Source: Silene conica (taxonomy: Eukaryota; Streptophyta; Magnoliopsida; Caryophyllales; Caryophyllaceae). From it: DNA of 64,000 bases. The position numbers and the translations under genes were made by a program. The notes under the pieces are model-generated. The model searched no databases. It was not told the origin of the DNA and saw only the letters and a program-made list of their open reading frames with translations. Below, piece after piece: positions 22,909 to 35,600 of this stretch (positions are counted from its first letter, which is position 1; every line of letters starts with the position of its first letter). The stretch is from positions 73,561,681 through 73,625,680 of the forward strand of contig CM055315.2 of the NCBI GenBank assembly GCA_029255685.2, written 5' to 3'.

Positions 22909-24015
22909 CTAGGTTGTAACCCGTGAAATTCACGGGTCTGTTTTTTAAACTTTAGATGAATATAGTTAATAATATTGGAGATAAGCAAATTAATTATTTA
23001 CTGTGGCCTGTTTTTAACTTTAGATGAATACCGTAATTAATAATATCAAAGAAAGCTGATTAATTATATATACATATAAAAAAAATTTTAATTATTTATG
23101 ACACATGTCGGTATGATGGTATACATGAGCTATCATATAGTTGTTCATTAAGATGATCAAGACTTACAATAGAATTTGTATACTTTTAATTACTCATTGC
23201 ACCATTTTTAAAATATGTAACCCATATATAAAATAAAGTTTTATATTACATATCGTACAATAAAAGCAAAACGTAAATAATCTGATGAGACGTGAGTAGT
23301 AAATGTATAGTTGGGTTAAAAAACGTATTTTTAATTATATTTATTAAAGATGTTCATATAATAAATAACAGTTATTGCGCGCGACATCTTACACGAAGAC
23401 ATTCCAAAATTATTAAATGACCACTCATTTACTATTTACTATATTAAATAAATACTCCGTAGTTGTTAAAATGTTTCGCATTTACGTGAATAGTCAGATG
23501 TCTTACAATAAATCGAAAATGTAGTCTAATAAATCACGACGCTCACATAAGTGTATATACCGATGAAGAATAATTATTCCAACCCATATTTAATAACGAT
23601 TAAACCATAAAAAAATGTAGTCTAAAAAATTCTTGTAGGTATTCCGACCCGTAATTATTCCGACCCATATGTAAATCGAAAATGTAGTCTAAAAAATACT
23701 TGTAGGTATTTTTTTGTTCGGTGATTATGGATTGGTAACTCTAGGATTTAGGCCGTGCTACGGAATTAATCTTCAGCCAAAACTGTCATTATTTATTGTT
23801 TCAATATATGGAATGAAATCTTGTGATTCCATAGATTTAGTCCGTGAAATCTTTGAATAGTTATTATACCATTATACCATATCTTGAATGTTATTGGACA
23901 ATAGCTCTAGGATGAATCTAATTGGACAATAGCTCTAGGATGCTTTACAACGCGACACGTAAGACAAAACTTTTTTCTAGTGATGCCACGTCAGCAGCTT
24001 GGCTTCTGCATTAGA
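22909..24015 (-). mobile_element. probable Helitron (5' end tentative)
   Basis: On the minus strand the 3' end at 22909 has the hairpin ACCCGTGAATTTCACGGGT followed by TACAAC and CTAG, with the expected A/T insertion context (A at 22908). A possible 5' end, TCTAATGCAGAAGCC, is at 24015; a similar one, TCAATGCAAAAGCCC, is at about 24405. Another hairpin and CTAG pair near 23741-23760 shows that more than one Helitron may overlap here. No helicase is encoded. Confidence 0.4.
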
Positions 24016-25983
24016 TAAATATATGATACAAACATAACAAAGATGTGGTCAAATTGCACGGATATGTTATTTTAAATATTGCTATTATTTAGAAGGGATT
24101 AAAAAAGATGAATATGTTTTATGTCAAGTCATTCAATTTTAAATTTGAATTTTTGCAATTTAAAGAATTTAGAGAATGTAAACAACGAACCTATGTAAAC
24201 AACGAACCTAACAAAGACTTCGATATTTTAACAAAAATATATTGTTAATGTGTAAAAAATATATCGACGATCTTTAACAACTGGCTATCGAAATGAATTA
24301 ATACAGTGAACCGAACCGCTTTTATGCAATATATCAAACAAAGCGATAAGTCCAATTGGAGAACTCATCCAATTGATACGTAAATATCTTGGGCTTTTGC
24401 ATTGATCAATATGACCATCACTTTTTTTTTTACGCTTTTCTATTTAATTTTAACCTACTTTACCCTTCTCTCTCTTCCCAATTCCCACCATCTTTCCCAA
24501 TCTCCTTTAATGACTTTAACAAAAATTCACATCCCTAATCTCGCTACACTTATAATGCGCCTCCTTTCCCTACATTACTGATTTACTCCTGACTTTTAAT
24601 TCTTCTTTCCCTCATAAATTCACCCCTTCACTCAAAATACATATGAATTTTAATCGTCTTTTCCCCTTACTCAAGATCATCATTAATCAAGCCATTTAAT
24701 TTAAGGGTATAATCACTCAAACTATTCTTGTCTAATCTAGACGACGATTCCCATCCTCAATATGTAGTTTTGTATATGCATACTATCACCACGTTTTTTC
24801 AATCATTTTTATTTTCAGGGAAATTAGTTTTTTGCCTTTTTAAAATTATAATAATTTCTACAATCTTAATAATTTTTATATACTCTATATTATTTTTCAT
24901 TTGATGCAAATTTAACATATTTAAATATTTTGCACCTTATTTAAAATTTGTTTATGAGAATATTTTATTTATAGCTTTGTAGATCTAATACCTGTGATGT
25001 TGTGAATAATTTACTCACAGATTTGACTATGTAATATTTTACTCATAAATTTATTTATGTGAATATCTATAATTCTTTTTTCATTTTTATGTCATTATTA
25101 TTAGTAGTTGTATTTTTTATTCTTCGAGCCTTTTTTTTTTCCTTTTTCCTTCAAATTGACAAAGTGCTATTTAACAGATTTGAATATTTACTATTGTTTT
25201 TATTAAGTTCATGTTACTGTATATTAAATTTGTAGATTGGATTTTCAGAATTTTATTTTTTTATTTTATTTTTTATCATAATCAAGTTAACAATTTTGTG
25301 TTAATATTGAGCAATTTAAATCCCGTGGCACACTATTTCATTGAATTAAATTCATTCTTCTAAATTAAATGTAAAGATAGATCATGGTGGATCCCTTGTA
25401 TAAAAAAGATTAAAAAATGAACTTTCAACCACAGTGTGGCACCTAAGCACTGTGGTTGTTGCTTTTATATATAGGATTTAATTATTGCAGCATTTTATTT
25501 ATCTACTTCAGTATTTGAATATAGAATAGGCCATTTTTATTTTTTGTTGTTAGTAATTTGTTAAATCAATTAGTTAAATTGGTTTGAATGTCGATAAAGT
25601 TTAATTGGTTTGTTTGTTCGTCGATTAAAATTCAATTTATTTTGTTTTGTTTTTAATTCGATTAATGTGTATTGGTTTGTTAATTCAATTCATTTTGAAG
25701 TTGATAGAGAGACGAGAGATAGTATAAAGAAGTTGAGTTTATTTTGTAAGAGGGGTAAAATTTTCGATTTCACATTTTCACTAGTTTTGTTGACAATATG
25801 AGAAATTATGTAAGGACGAATAAAAGGTTCCATCAAAACGAAAAATTGGGCATTAAATTAAGCCCAATATGATCTGCACATTTGTAGACTGACAAATGAC
25901 AATAGATTAAAGAAGCTTCATTTGGATTATTGGGCCTCTAGTCCTCGACCTCTTTTGTGTAGTAATGACGGCCTTCCGTTAAC
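24016..25983. other. AT-rich intergenic, no gene seen
   Basis: Only short reading frames without recognisable domains. A palindromic repeat with aaccacagtgtggcac at about 25424-25460, ending tatataggA before T at 25476, looks like a Helitron 5' end on the minus strand. A related copy in the opposite orientation is at 52330-52390. Confidence 0.45.
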
Positions 25984-26193
25984 CACAAATTCTCATTTGT
26001 GAGACTGTGACGGAGGTATCCGTCATAAGCTCACAAGCTTGTGACGGATATCGTTTACTCTCACAAAATACCTATTTTTTTTTCTCTCTCACACTATTTA
26101 TGTGGTCTCTTTCCTCCACTAACTCATTTTGTATCCATTTTATCTCACAAAATATCCGTCACAAATGGTGACCCATCACAACCACAACTTACT
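25984..26193. mobile_element. Mutator-like MITE, copy 2
   Basis: Same family as 22646-22841: starts cacaaattctc, ends cacaacttacta, with the tctcacaaaata and gtgaccc blocks. Flanks tccgttaac and tcgattaag agree only in part. Its right half is included in the duplicated segment 26113-26269. Confidence 0.75.
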
Positions 26194-26269
26194 ATCGATT
26201 AAGAGCAAGTGCAGGACTTCGGTTAAGAACAGGTGCAATGGTGACTTAGGCTCTGTTCTTTTGGACTGA
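26113..26269. repeat. left copy of a ~158-bp direct duplication
   Basis: It matches 43077-43236 with about five differences. The copy covers the right half of a MITE, 50 bp of unique sequence (gattaagagcaagtgcagga and onward) and the first 25 bp of a Harbinger-like element (ggctctgttcttttggact). The Copia fragment joins directly at 26270. The two copies bracket the 16.8-kb block 26270-43076. Confidence 0.9.
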
Positions 26270-29200
26270 AACTAACAACTGGAACTGAGAAACTCCAAGG
26301 GCTTTAGTAAGCACATCAGCAAGCTGAACCGTAGTAGGAACATAAGAAGGAGCAATAAGGCCATCTTGAATTGCATCCCGAACAAAATGACAGTCGATCT
26401 CAATATGCTTAGTACGCTCGTGAAAGACCGGGTTATTAGCAATGTGCAAGGCGGACTTACTGTCGCTGAAAATTCTCACAGGAGCCGAATGAGTCACGCC
26501 CAAATCTCCAATGAGGCCTGTAAGCCACTTAATTTCACTAGTAATGGCACGTAGTGCTCGATATTCGGCCTCGGCGGAGGACAGTGAGACAGTAGGTTGT
26601 TTCTTGGTCTTCCACGCCACAGGAGAGGAACCAAAATAAACAAGCCATCCGGATAAAGAACGACGACTCTCGGGACACTTACCCCAATCCGAATCACACC
26701 AGCCAGATAATTTCATATCAGAACGGGAGGATAACAAAATACCCTGCCCTGGGGTACCCTTAAGATAGCGAACGGTACGTAGCACAGCTTGCCAATGGTC
26801 CTCTCGTGGTGCACTCATGAACTGAGACAAAATGTGGATCGCGTAAGTAAGGTCCGGACGAGTGACAGCCAAGTATACCAAACGACCCACCAATCTTCGA
26901 TACCGCTCGGGGTTGGTAATAAACTGACTTTCGCTACGCCCAAGTTGATGGTGTTGCTCAAGCGGAGTAGGAGAGGGTTTACACCCAAGAAGGCCAACTT
27001 CATTAAGAATGTCAAGTGTATATTTACGTTGGCACAAGAAAAGACCATCGGAATTACGAGCTACTTCGATGCCAAGAAAATATTTTAGCTCGCCCAAATC
27101 TTTCATATGGAAGCATTTGTGTAAATATGCTTTAAAGGTGACAAGGGAAGGTAGGTCATTTCCAGAAACAATGAGGTGGTCTACGTATATCAAGACATGG
27201 AGACGTACCGTATCTCTAATGTAAGTAAAGAGAGAGTAGTCATAATAGCTTTGAGAAAATCCGTACTGCTTCAAAGCCGTTCCAAGTTTTGCAAACCAAC
27301 ACCGAGGTGCTTGTTTTAGACCATACAATGATTTCTTGAGTCGACACACAAGTCCGGGTGTAGGGGCAGAACACCCGGGAGGTAACCTCATATATACCTC
27401 TTCGGCCAAGTCACCATGAAGAAACGCATTGTGAACATCCATCTGATGTAGATGCCATCGTTGCGCGGCAGCAATAGATAAGAAAGTACGGACTGTAGTC
27501 ATTTTCGCAACGGGGGCAAATGTCTCATCATAATCGACCCCCTCTGTTTAGTGATTTCCAAAGACAACCAACCGGGCTTTAAACCTTTCAATGGTGGAAT
27601 CCGATTTGTATTTAATTTTGTATAACCATTTGCTACCCAAAGCTTTCTTTCCCGGTGGCAAAGATTCAAGGGCCCAAGTGTCATTCGCAATTAAAGCGTG
27701 CATTTCATCTTCCATAGCTTTCCGCCATTCACTGCTTTGGACTGCAATTTTGAAATTTCTAGGCTCTGTATGGGACGTAAGAGCAGCTACATAGGAACGG
27801 TATGAAGAAGAAAATTTATGGCAAGATAAATAATTAGCTAGAGGATATGGGGTACCTGAGGGAGATGAGACAAGGAGGCGAGAGGCGCTTGACGGACTAT
27901 CATCGCTGTTGTCGTCGCTGTCAAAATCAAGAATATAATCACGATAGTTCGGATTCGGAAGACGAGTACGCTGACCGTGGCCTAAACCAGGCTGTTCAGG
28001 AGGCAAATCAGAGCCTGGTGAACCCGTGTTTGGGGATGAAACTGAGCTAGAGGGACCTGGATGTGGAGATGCAGGAGGACTCGGGTTCGGGGCATCCGTG
28101 GCAGGGGACGTGGGGTCAGTGGGTTCAAGAGTGTTTGTAGCAGAATCATCAAAAGCCCAATCCACTATTATAGTTTCTGATGGGGCATGAACAATGTTGT
28201 CCGAAACAGGACTTTGTATCTCGGATTGAAAAGGGAATTGGTCTTCATAAAATTTCACATCACGAGACACGAAAAATTCCCGACGCTCCAAATCATACAG
28301 ATACCAGCCCTTTTGACCCGAGGGGTAACCCATAAAAACACATTTTCGGCTTCGACTGGCGAATTTATCACCTTTGGATCGTTGGTTGTGAGCAAAACAA
28401 AGTGAACCAAAACCCGTAGGATTTGAAAATTGGGTGCTTTAGAGTATATTTTTTCAAATGGGGTTAACCCAGTGAGTACCCGAGATGGAGTCCGATTAAT
28501 AATAAAAGCCGCGGCTAAAACACATTCTCCCCAAAACTGAATTGGTAACCGACTTTGAAATCGTAAAGCGCGAGCCACATTTAAAATATGTTGGTGTTTT
28601 CGCTCAACCCGCCCGTTTTGTTGAGGGGTACTAACACACGAGGATTGAAATAAAATGCCTATCTCGGAGAAAAATGGTTTTAAAGTATGGAACTCGGTCC
28701 CGTTATCACTCCGCACAATTTTAATATCAACCGAGAATTGGCGCTTAATCATGGCCATAAATAGCTTAAACTTGCGAGGCACTTCAGTTTTATTAGTGAG
28801 TAAATACACCCACACCCCACGTGAAAAATCATCGACCACAGTTAAAAAATATCGTGCCCCACTCGTGGATGGAATGTCATATGGGCCCCACAAGTCACAA
28901 TGGATAATTTCAAAGGCGGTCATACTATTATTAATGCTTAAAGGAAAAGAGCTACGAATGTGCTTAGCCTGATGACAAACCTCACACGGTTTTGACAACG
29001 AGTGTTCTTTATTTCGTACAAATGGAAGAAGCTTAACAATGTGCTCAGACGGATGACCCAATCTGTTATGCCATAAAGTAAACGAGGAAGACCCGGTGCG
29101 TAGAACATGAGCAAATTCTGGAGGAGCACGAAGATAGTACAATCCGTCAAGCCTCTCACCATGCCCAATCTTCTCCCTCGTAGCCCGGTCCTGAATGACA

Positions 29201-30833
29201 CATGAAGTAGCATTGGTTATAAATTCACAATTCAACCCGTCACTCAATTGGGAAGCCGAAATTAAATTACACTTTAATTGAGGAACAAATAATACAGGAT
29301 CCAAAATTATTTTAGAAGTAAGCCCAACGCAACCAACAAGAGATGCTTGGATTTTCGAACCATCCGGTAAACCCACAATACGACTGGGAATGTTTTTAAC
29401 ATTAGTAAGAAGTGCCAAATTGCCAGTAACATGATGGGAACAGCCCGTATCAATGAGCCACTTACCAGAATGGTCATGGTTCGGTGTGCCATACACATTT
29501 ACCGTGGAAGCGGAAGTAGTAGGCGGAGTATCAGACGGTGTACTAGAAGCTTGTGTGTATACAACATTACTGGCAGCAATATTCCCTGCTGTACGGTTGG
29601 AATTACTATCCCCCTGTGCACGAGTGCCACCGCTGCCACGCCCCGTGCCACGCCCACGATTAGAGGAACCACGACCAGACCCCTTTTTCGTGCCCTTAAG
29701 GTCATAATACCAGTCCGGAGTATAACCGAGAAGGTCAAAACAGATGCTACGGTCGTGGCCGTTGCGATTACAGTGATTACAATACAACTTTTGACGTTCA
29801 GTCCGGGTCATTTGGGAAGGGTGTTTATCAGGGGGAGTAGAATTACTGGTGACATTAAAACTTGTAATGTCTGGCTTAGGGTCAGAAACAACACTTACTC
29901 CACGAACCCGTTCCTCTTGGGACACCATATGAAACGCACGAGCCACTGTAGGGAGAGGGGATTGAGCCAAAATAACAGAGCGAAGGGATGAATAGGGCTG
30001 CGGAAGCAATCCCCACAGAAACGCGTGCAACCGTTCAGATTCACACCTGTCAAGGTGTTGTTTGGCACTAGTGCAATTAGCACAACACTTGCAATCAATT
30101 ATGGGTTGATGTTTATCGAGATCATCCCATAATTGACACAATTTCCCATAGTAAATGGCAATAGGCATACCTTCGGTTTGGCGACAGTCACGAAGATCGC
30201 CGATGATCTGTTGAAGGCGACATCCATCTATAACGCCGAACCGTTCCTGCAATGCATCCCAGAGGTGCTTAGCATTTTCGAATTTTGGAAGTAAGCTTCG
30301 TACCTCTGGCGTAATTGTAGTCGAAAGCCATGATACCAACATCGAATGAAGAGTGTCCCAATCGTCTGCGGTACAGGGGCTTGCTGGTGCGTTAATGGAA
30401 CCATTAACGAACGCAAATTTTCGACGCGATTTGAGTGCAAGTCGAACATCGTGAGACCATTCGTTGTAGTTGTCGAGTGTAAGACGAATCGGAGTTATCG
30501 AGTCGCCTGGTTTATCCTGGGGGCCAAGGTAATATGGGGAGGAAGGGTCAATTTTCGGAGGTGTTTCACCGTTCGTCATAACGACGGTAAGAATTTGGGA
30601 ATTTTAGGTTTTTAATTGTGTTAATTTTCCTGATACCATGTTAAACACAATTGAGATAAACTTTTTCCTGTGTTTCATTTCATTCTGTGGTTCCAATTTA
30701 TAGTACATGTTGAAACCGTACAAAGGAATACAAAGCACTTGGCTTTCCTCAAACACAGCCATATACAAAGAATGCTGTTAAATGATGAAGCTATTATTAA
30801 GGCTAATAATGCTGTGCTATTATTACGCTATTA
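26270..30833 (-). mobile_element. Copia LTR retrotransposon, broken
   Basis: Minus-strand element with most of its coding region. Reading from right to left: part of the 5' LTR (30639-30833); the primer site TGGTATCA (30631-30638); gag with the YYLGPQDKPG start and a zinc knuckle region (about 29750-30579); protease with WLIDTGCSHH (about 29440); integrase with an HCDLWGP motif and VRSDNGTEF (about 28600-29000); reverse transcriptase (about 26950-27650); and RNase H (about 26290-26700). The 3' LTR and purine tract are not present, and the left border is the duplicated segment. The reading frames are broken in about three places. The 5' LTR is cut by the TRIM at 30834. Confidence 0.9.
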
Positions 30834-31176
30834 TATTAGGATATTGGGCCTAGCCCATCTCCATTAGGGTTTATCTAGGGTTTTATTAAGTGACGAACTA
30901 TTATAAATAGATCGTCACATATGAATGTAAGGAAACACAATATCAATAATATATTTCTCTATCAATAATATTCTCTCAATATAATTCTATCATGGTATCA
31001 GAGCCTCACGCTCTGTCTCCCTGCCGGAGGGACTAATTAACTATGGTGCCCTCCGGCTGGATTTTAGGATGATACTTATTTTATTTTATTTTTTTTTTAA
31101 AAAAAAAAGTTTTCTCATCTATTCTTCAATTCAATGACAGATCTAAGAAATCGTATTTTTTTAATCAGGGTGGTAT

Positions 31177-31340
31177 TAAAAAAACTGGCGAGTTACGCAC
31201 TTGAAAAAAACTGGCGAGTTACGCATTGAAAAAACTGGCGAGTTACGCAATGAAAAAAACTGGCGAGTTACGCACCAAAATTTGTCTGGCGAGTCCTATA
31301 CGCACCAAAATTTGTCTGGCGAGTCCTATACGCACCTTAC
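31177..31340. repeat. tandem repeat with ctggcgagt motif
   Basis: Six units contain ctggcgagt. The first four read aaaaactggcgagttacgca; the last two read aaaatttgtctggcgagtcc. The array lies in the interior of the TRIM element. Confidence 0.85.
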
Positions 31341-31624
31341 CAACCACCAACTTGTGAAAAGAAAGAAGATTGATGATAAATGTCTTGAAGAAAGATCAAG
31401 ATGAAGAGACGAAGACGTTTTTTATATTGATTATGTTTTTTTTCTTTTGTATTTTTCTCCAATCATAATGTTCGTACAATGTACTGCCTTTACGATTGCG
31501 GGAGGGTATTAGGATATTGGGCCTAGCCCATCTCCATTAGGGTTTATCTAGGGTTTTATTAAGTGACGAACTATTATAAATAGATCGTCACATATGAATG
31601 TAACACTACAAAAAAAGCGCGACA

Positions 31625-32035
31625 TACTGACGGAATTCCTGACGGAATTTTTATTCCGTCAGTTTTTTTCAAAGGACTGACGGATTTCGGACGGAATACT
31701 GACGGAAAAAATTCCTGACGGAAATTCCGTCACAAGCCGTCAGTAAAATCCGGCGCGTTGACCAAAGTCAATGGCGGTAAAAATTACTGACGGAAATTCC
31801 GTCAGATTATATTGGCGCGTTGACAAAGTCAATGGCGGTAAAGGAATCTGACGGAAATTCCGTCAGAAAACTGGTTTACTGACGGAAATTCCGTCAGAAC
31901 ATTGCTTTAGTGACGGAATATTAACTGACGGAAATTCAGTCAGAAATGCATTTTAGTGACGGAAATTCCGTCAGAAAGTTGTGACGGAAAATCCGTCAGA
32001 TGTCTGCTTTAGTGACGGAATTTCCGTCAGTATTC
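31625..32035. promoter_or_regulatory. left subterminal array of tgacgg palindromes
   Basis: About ten copies of TGACGGAAATTCCGTCA, complete or partial, are spaced 15-50 bp. In En/Spm elements, repeated subterminal motifs bind the TNPA protein; here the palindrome is the obvious candidate site. The function is inferred by analogy. Confidence 0.75.
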
Positions 32036-32166
32036 TCAGTTTTTTTTTTTTTTCGAAATATTCTAAGTTTATATATAATGAATAAAAAAAGCAAATAAAC
32101 TTTATATTATTGTATAAGCAAACAATAACTACTATTTACGAGTATAAACAATAGCTACAAAAAAAA

Positions 32167-32170
32167 GATT

Positions 32171-32223
<53 letters not shown>

Positions 32224-32242
32224 GTATATATATGTATGTATG

Positions 32243-32297
<55 letters not shown>

Positions 32298-32306
32298 GTA
32301 TATAGG
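32167..32306. repeat. TA/TATG microsatellite
   Basis: A run of tatatatgtatgta-type sequence. A second TA run is at 32693-32754. Reading frames across it encode only Tyr/Ile/Met repeats and are not genes. Confidence 0.9.
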
Positions 32307-32307
32307 G

Positions 32308-32690
32308 TTGGGATCCGGTGAGAACCACCTTACAATGAAAACCGGTGAGAACTCTTCCTTACGGAGTTTTTTTAAAAAAATTAATGACATAATTGGATTC
32401 GGCATGGAATTTTATGGCCAGAGAACATATTTCTTGGTCTAGAAAATAAATACTAGTGGCGGAAAAAATGATAGATACGAAAAAATAGATAGTAGGTGCA
32501 CGCAAATAAATAAAACGTATCTCACCTTGATTTCCGTCACTAGTATTTATTTTCTAGATCAAGAAATATGTTCTCTAGCTATAAAATGCCATGCCGAATC
32601 CAATTATGTTATTAATTTTTTTTAAAAATGTCCGTAAGGTAGAGTTCTCACAAGGTTCTCATTGTAAGGTGGTTCTCACCGGATCCCAAG
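32308..32690. mobile_element. foldback MITE with ~180-bp inverted arms
   Basis: The left arm starts TTGGGATCCGGTGAGAACCA and the right arm ends with the complement (ggttctcaccggatcccaa). The arms pair for about 180 bp with roughly 85-90% identity, including aagaaatatgttctct-type words. It sits in the TA-rich tract. The GTGAGAACC terminal word also occurs near both ends of the next element (32755-39580), so the two may be related. Confidence 0.8.
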
Positions 32691-32708
32691 TCTATGTATA
32701 TATGTATA

Positions 32709-32754
<46 letters not shown>

Positions 32755-33682
32755 GGCTCGGGTTCCCGTGAGAACCGAGTTACCGTGCGAACCTGCGAAC
32801 CAAACAAAATAAGAAAGTTTAGTTTCACGCGGTTTTCTTCTTACCGTTAGCTTCTTCAAAAATAAAAACAATGGCAGTCTCCTTCAACCTCAAGCTTCCC
32901 GTCGACGAATCCCAGCCTTAAATTAACCTCTACAAAACAAAATTCGAGATTCAAGAATCAAAGTTCATCATTTATTCATCAAACAAAGGTAAGTTCAGAA
33001 AATAATGTATATTGTTGCTTTAATCGAAAATTTTGTTCAACCTATTAGTTTAATCGAAATTTTTATCTTCAATTTGGTTTGTATTTACTCTCATCAAACA
33101 TATATCAACTATTCTTTTTACGAGTCTAATTTTATGCAGAATGTCAAATTAATTGGGGGAATTAGGGTTTTGGGGGAATTAGGGTTTATAATCAATTGAA
33201 AAATTGCAAAAAAATTGGGGTTTACAGGCTAATTACATTGTATTTGTATGAAACTTTAGCAATTGGTTAGGAAATAAGCAAGGCCGTAGGAAAAATTGGT
33301 GCTTAATTTGTTGGATTCGTTTAAAGCTTTAATGCATCTGTTTTGATTTGTTGGGTTTTAGTTGAAAGAAATGTATGTACAATATATTCAAAGTGTACCT
33401 ATGACTCTTTTGAAACGTACCTAGTCAAAAGATTTGATTTCGTAATGCAACTCGACGTTCCGTTCATGCATTCTAGGTACCTTATCATGCTGTTTTATAT
33501 CAATCTTTTTTTGAGAGCTTTATTTGTGGATCTTGTTCATCCACATTGAATTCCTTCTTTTAGTGAAGTTTTATGTGAAATGTGAACAATACATACTTCC
33601 CCTAATCAAGAACACTTCCAATTAATCCTCAGTATCAGAACGAATCATGTTGGAGTGAAACGAGTTATGTGATAATCAAACA

Positions 33683-33841
33683 ATGCCGGGTGCAAAAAAT
33701 AAGGGATCTGGACGAAGGATGACTTCTGAAAAAGAAAAGGCAACGGAGGAGCATGCTAAGCCGTTAAGGAAATGTCGTGCTTGTGGAGAAATGGCACACC
33801 ATGATAGTAGAAATTGCCCTAGTCGACTTTGTGATAAGTAA
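33683..33841 (+). CDS. 52-aa zinc-knuckle peptide, likely a gene fragment
   Basis: A short complete frame begins ATGCCGGGTGCAAAAAATAA and ends in TAA. The second half reads CRACGEMAHHDSRNCPSR, a CX2CX4HX5C zinc knuckle of the kind found at the C-terminus of FAR1/MULE-type transposase relatives. The first half is lysine- and glutamate-rich. It is probably the last exon of a captured gene or a decayed transposase, since nothing upstream continues the frame. It lies in the nested element 32755-39580. Confidence 0.45.
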   Translation: MPGAKNKGSGRRMTSEKEKATEEHAKPLRKCRACGEMAHHDSRNCPSRLCDK

Positions 33842-34308
33842 TCTCACTAAATGGTAAGTTTTTACTTTAAGTTTTTACTGAAAACAGCATCTCAGTGACT
33901 CAGTGTCATAGTTCGAAAACGCTAGAGGTCGTAGAAACAGCCGTGGTTACAAGAATTAGTTTGTTTTTTGTAGCCCTGATCACTGTACTTCTGTTTTGGC
34001 CTGTTTGCAACTATATCTTCTGCTAGCTAATTGCACTTCTATCATCAATTAGAGACAAATCTTGTTCAACTATATCTTCTGCTAGTTGTTTGCAATTATG
34101 TATTGATGATAGCTTATACTGAATGCTTGGCGCCCATGGCTTACCATCTGGTATACCTATCGGGAACGTGTTGGCGTCTTGCGTTCGAGATTACCGGATT
34201 ATCTACTACAATGGTGGATACTCGAGTATTACCTTTCCTAACACAGGGTCCATTCCTGTTCCTTTACATAGTACAGAGTTTTTGTTATGTCAGTTCCGGT
34301 ATGTTCTT

Positions 34309-34500
34309 CTATGTAGATGATTTCCCTGCGCCACTAGGCCCCACGATAGCGAGGATTTCCAATGGTTTTGCTTTGAAGTTCACTTGGTTCAGCACTGTCC
34401 TCATGCCTGTATAGGGCTGATCATCAGAACTCTGTGGGTGCTTCTGCACCTGGTCCCTCCCCCTCTTAAAGATTCCAAGTAGGTTTTCATTACCATGGTT
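34309..34500 (-). pseudogene. ABCG (WBC) transporter fragment, Walker A region
   Basis: The minus strand reads YTGMRTVLNQVNFKAKP followed by LEILAIVGPSGAGKSST. GPSGAGKSS is the Walker A (P-loop) of ABCG half-transporters, and the preceding FKAKP.EILAIV is typical of plant ABCG5/ABCG10-like proteins. The match stops right after the P-loop; no Walker B, signature motif or membrane segments follow. It is therefore a captured fragment and not a gene. It lies in the nested element and is opposite in orientation to the zinc-knuckle frame, consistent with separate capture events. Confidence 0.8.
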
Positions 34501-35600
34501 GAAAATTCTGTAGCTAATGTTTACTGCTTGTTTATACATTGAACTTTTTTTGTTGACTCTACTCTCTAGAACAAATATAGCAAGTGTTTTTCACTCTTTT
34601 TGTGCCTTCTATACTTATTTTGTGTTTTTCTTTTGTCCTAAGTATTTCATGAAATCTCAGCCTATACCTTTCTGGACTTAAATACTTCAACTGGTGTTTA
34701 TTTAATGCCATAAAAAAAAGCGTGATTTAATTTTAGTAGATAATCGTCTTATAGTAAAACATTGATAAAAGTGTGATAAGTTGATGAAAATGTATTATTT
34801 GGCTCCACATTGGAATATGGTTATCATGAGTCCGTCTCCTACGAATATTTGTTTTTTCGATTCTTAGTATTGGGTGGATTATAAGTGTGTACCTGTGAAC
34901 TATATCTTACTGTAACTCAAGTTGACTATGACTGTGTAACGAGATCACATGGTTTATTGTATTGTATGAAGATGTTTTTGTTTCCTGTTGGAAGTGTTCA
35001 GTATGCAACATGGTTTTATTACGTCAGTTCCGATATGTTCTTCTATGTGGTTCAGGGTTCAGCATAGCAGGTGGAATTTTGGAGTGGAGTTTGTGCCAGA
35101 GTTTTTACCCGTTCATCTAAACTCCTTTGGTAGACTCAGTTCTTGTAAGGTTGCTACAACCGTTTTATTATGAACCCGATATTTGAAGAGAAGTTATTTA
35201 TTTAATTTCCTCTGAAACTTGGTTTTGTATCTGAACTATGAATGTTGATTGCCTCCACTAATTCACATTTCTGGACCATTCTGTTATTTATTTAAGTTCC
35301 TCTGAAACTTGCTTTTAATTTACTATTTAATTTATGATCTTCACTTTGTTGATTTGACCATTTTTCTAATATACTTGTTTTAAAAACTTGCTGCTGCATG
35401 TGGGCTAATTTCTTCCTAATCACACATTCACACCCACGAGGGGCCACGACGTTCGTCTTCTATAAAACGGTTATTATACGGTGTTCCAACGTTTTCCTAA
35501 TAATTGACGCATCTCATTTAATAATAGTACATGGACAAATTATATGAGATATATGATGGGTTACAACTAAAAAGAATGAAAAAAAGAGAGACCCTCAAAA

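Noticed and set aside
31177-31340. Short regular repeats considered as a CRISPR array
   Set aside because: Units are contiguous tandem copies without unique spacers, in a plant TRIM element.
32136-32442. Tyr/Ile-rich reading frames on both strands
   Set aside because: They are translations of a TA/TATG microsatellite.
34031-34414. 127-codon plus-strand frame
   Set aside because: Its second half is the antisense of the ABCG P-loop fragment, and the first half has no family features.
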